From contig CAKUKP010000108.1 in assembly GCA_934663625.1 (NCBI GenBank), positions 1 to 6,410 of the forward strand: a stretch of 6,410 bases of DNA, written 5' to 3'. A model generated the notes under the pieces. That model was not told the DNA's origin, searched no databases, and saw only the letters and a program-made list of their open reading frames with translations. This document shows, in pieces, positions 6,122-6,410 of this stretch. The first letter of the stretch is position 1. Every line of letters begins with the position of its first letter. Both the position numbers and the translations under genes were made by a program. The stretch is from an uncultured Clostridia bacterium. Lineage in GTDB: Bacteria > Bacillota > Clostridia > Christensenellales > Aristaeellaceae.

Positions 6122-6410
6122 TCAGATTCTGCCGTTGGCGCGCAGATAATCGAAGGAATCCTTTACGCACTGGTTTACGTATTCCAGATCGCCTTCGCGC
6201 TTTTCACGCATATCGAATTCTTCATTGTATTCGATTTCGATGGAATACGGGGCGTTGAAGCCGTGCTCCTCCATATAATCCATCAACTTCAGAAGCGGCA
6301 GTTCGCCCTTGCCCAGCGCGGGGAAATTCCAGCTGGAATCCATGCCCACCTTGTCCTTCAGGTGGCAGAAGTTCAGATCGTTTACGCACTTGGGCAGATC
6401 GGTGCTGGGA
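6122..6410 (-). CDS. Sugar phosphate isomerase/epimerase-like TIM-barrel protein (partial, C-terminal part)
   Basis: The gene enters from the right edge; the first whole codon in the window is 6407-6409 and the stop is TGA at 6122-6124, leaving 95 residues. The reading frame stays open to the edge, so the start is outside. The GTG at 6347-6349 is internal, because conserved family sequence lies upstream of it. Visible family marks (numbered within the fragment) are HLKDK at 16-20, whose His is in the position of a metal ligand in xylose-isomerase-like barrels; NFPALGKGELP at 28-38, matching the conserved FPALGxG loop; and SIEIE at 56-60, which carries the last metal-binding Glu. This fold (AP_endonuc_2/xylose isomerase-like) covers ketose epimerases, inosose enzymes and some glycoside-processing enzymes, so the exact reaction is unknown. 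It lies 58 nt upstream of the sugar-binding protein gene and probably belongs to the same operon. It differs clearly in sequence from the second barrel enzyme at 1121-1951. Confidence 0.88.
   Translation of the reverse strand, partial: PSTDLPKCVNDLNFCHLKDKVGMDSSWNFPALGKGELPLLKLMDYMEEHGFNAPYSIEIEYNEEFDMREKREGDLEYVNQCVKDSFDYLRANGRI

Noticed and set aside
6122..6349. A 75-residue stand-alone protein starting at 6349.
   Set aside because: The codon at 6347-6349 is GTG, and the frame continues upstream with the conserved HLKDK motif to the window edge, so this is the tail of a longer gene.

Overview
The window is one co-directional gene block. All six genes lie on the minus strand, so transcription runs from high to low coordinates. 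Shine-Dalgarno sites are good (for example AGGAGG and GGAGG, 7-9 nt before ATG). Base composition is moderately GC-rich, in the mid-50s by eye. A simple intrinsic-type terminator is present. Together these suggest a Bacillota/Clostridia-like anaerobe, but this is an inference: no taxonomic marker gene is present.

Layout in transcription order: (1) the C-terminal 95 codons of a TIM-barrel sugar isomerase/epimerase, cut by the right edge (6410-6122); (2) a secreted sugar-binding protein (6063-5089); (3) a two-domain sugar ABC ATPase of the RbsA/MglA (CUT2) type (4981-3464); (4) a CUT2 permease with a large extra N-terminal region (3442-2027); (5) a second TIM-barrel isomerase/epimerase (1951-1121); (6) aldose 1-epimerase GalM (1081-14). 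Gaps between genes are 21 to 107 nt and hold RNA-level signals: a hairpin with a GCAA loop before the binding-protein gene, a 15-bp stem-loop just after it, and a terminator-like hairpin with a U-run between the permease gene and the second isomerase gene.

Working model: the binding protein captures a monosaccharide or small polyol outside the membrane, and the ATPase/permease pair imports it unphosphorylated. GalM would interconvert the anomers of an aldose, and the two metal-dependent TIM-barrel enzymes would isomerise or epimerise it or a derivative. The substrate cannot be named from sequence. No kinase, aldolase, dehydrogenase or regulator lies in the window, so the pathway continues outside it.

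The most unusual feature is the permease. About 165 residues precede the normal transporter core: a membrane segment, about 100 extracytoplasmic Ala/Glu/Asp-rich residues, and a second membrane segment. The cognate binding protein has an ordinary cleavable signal peptide with no lipobox cysteine. One idea, offered as inference, is that the extra permease domain retains or docks a non-lipidated binding protein.
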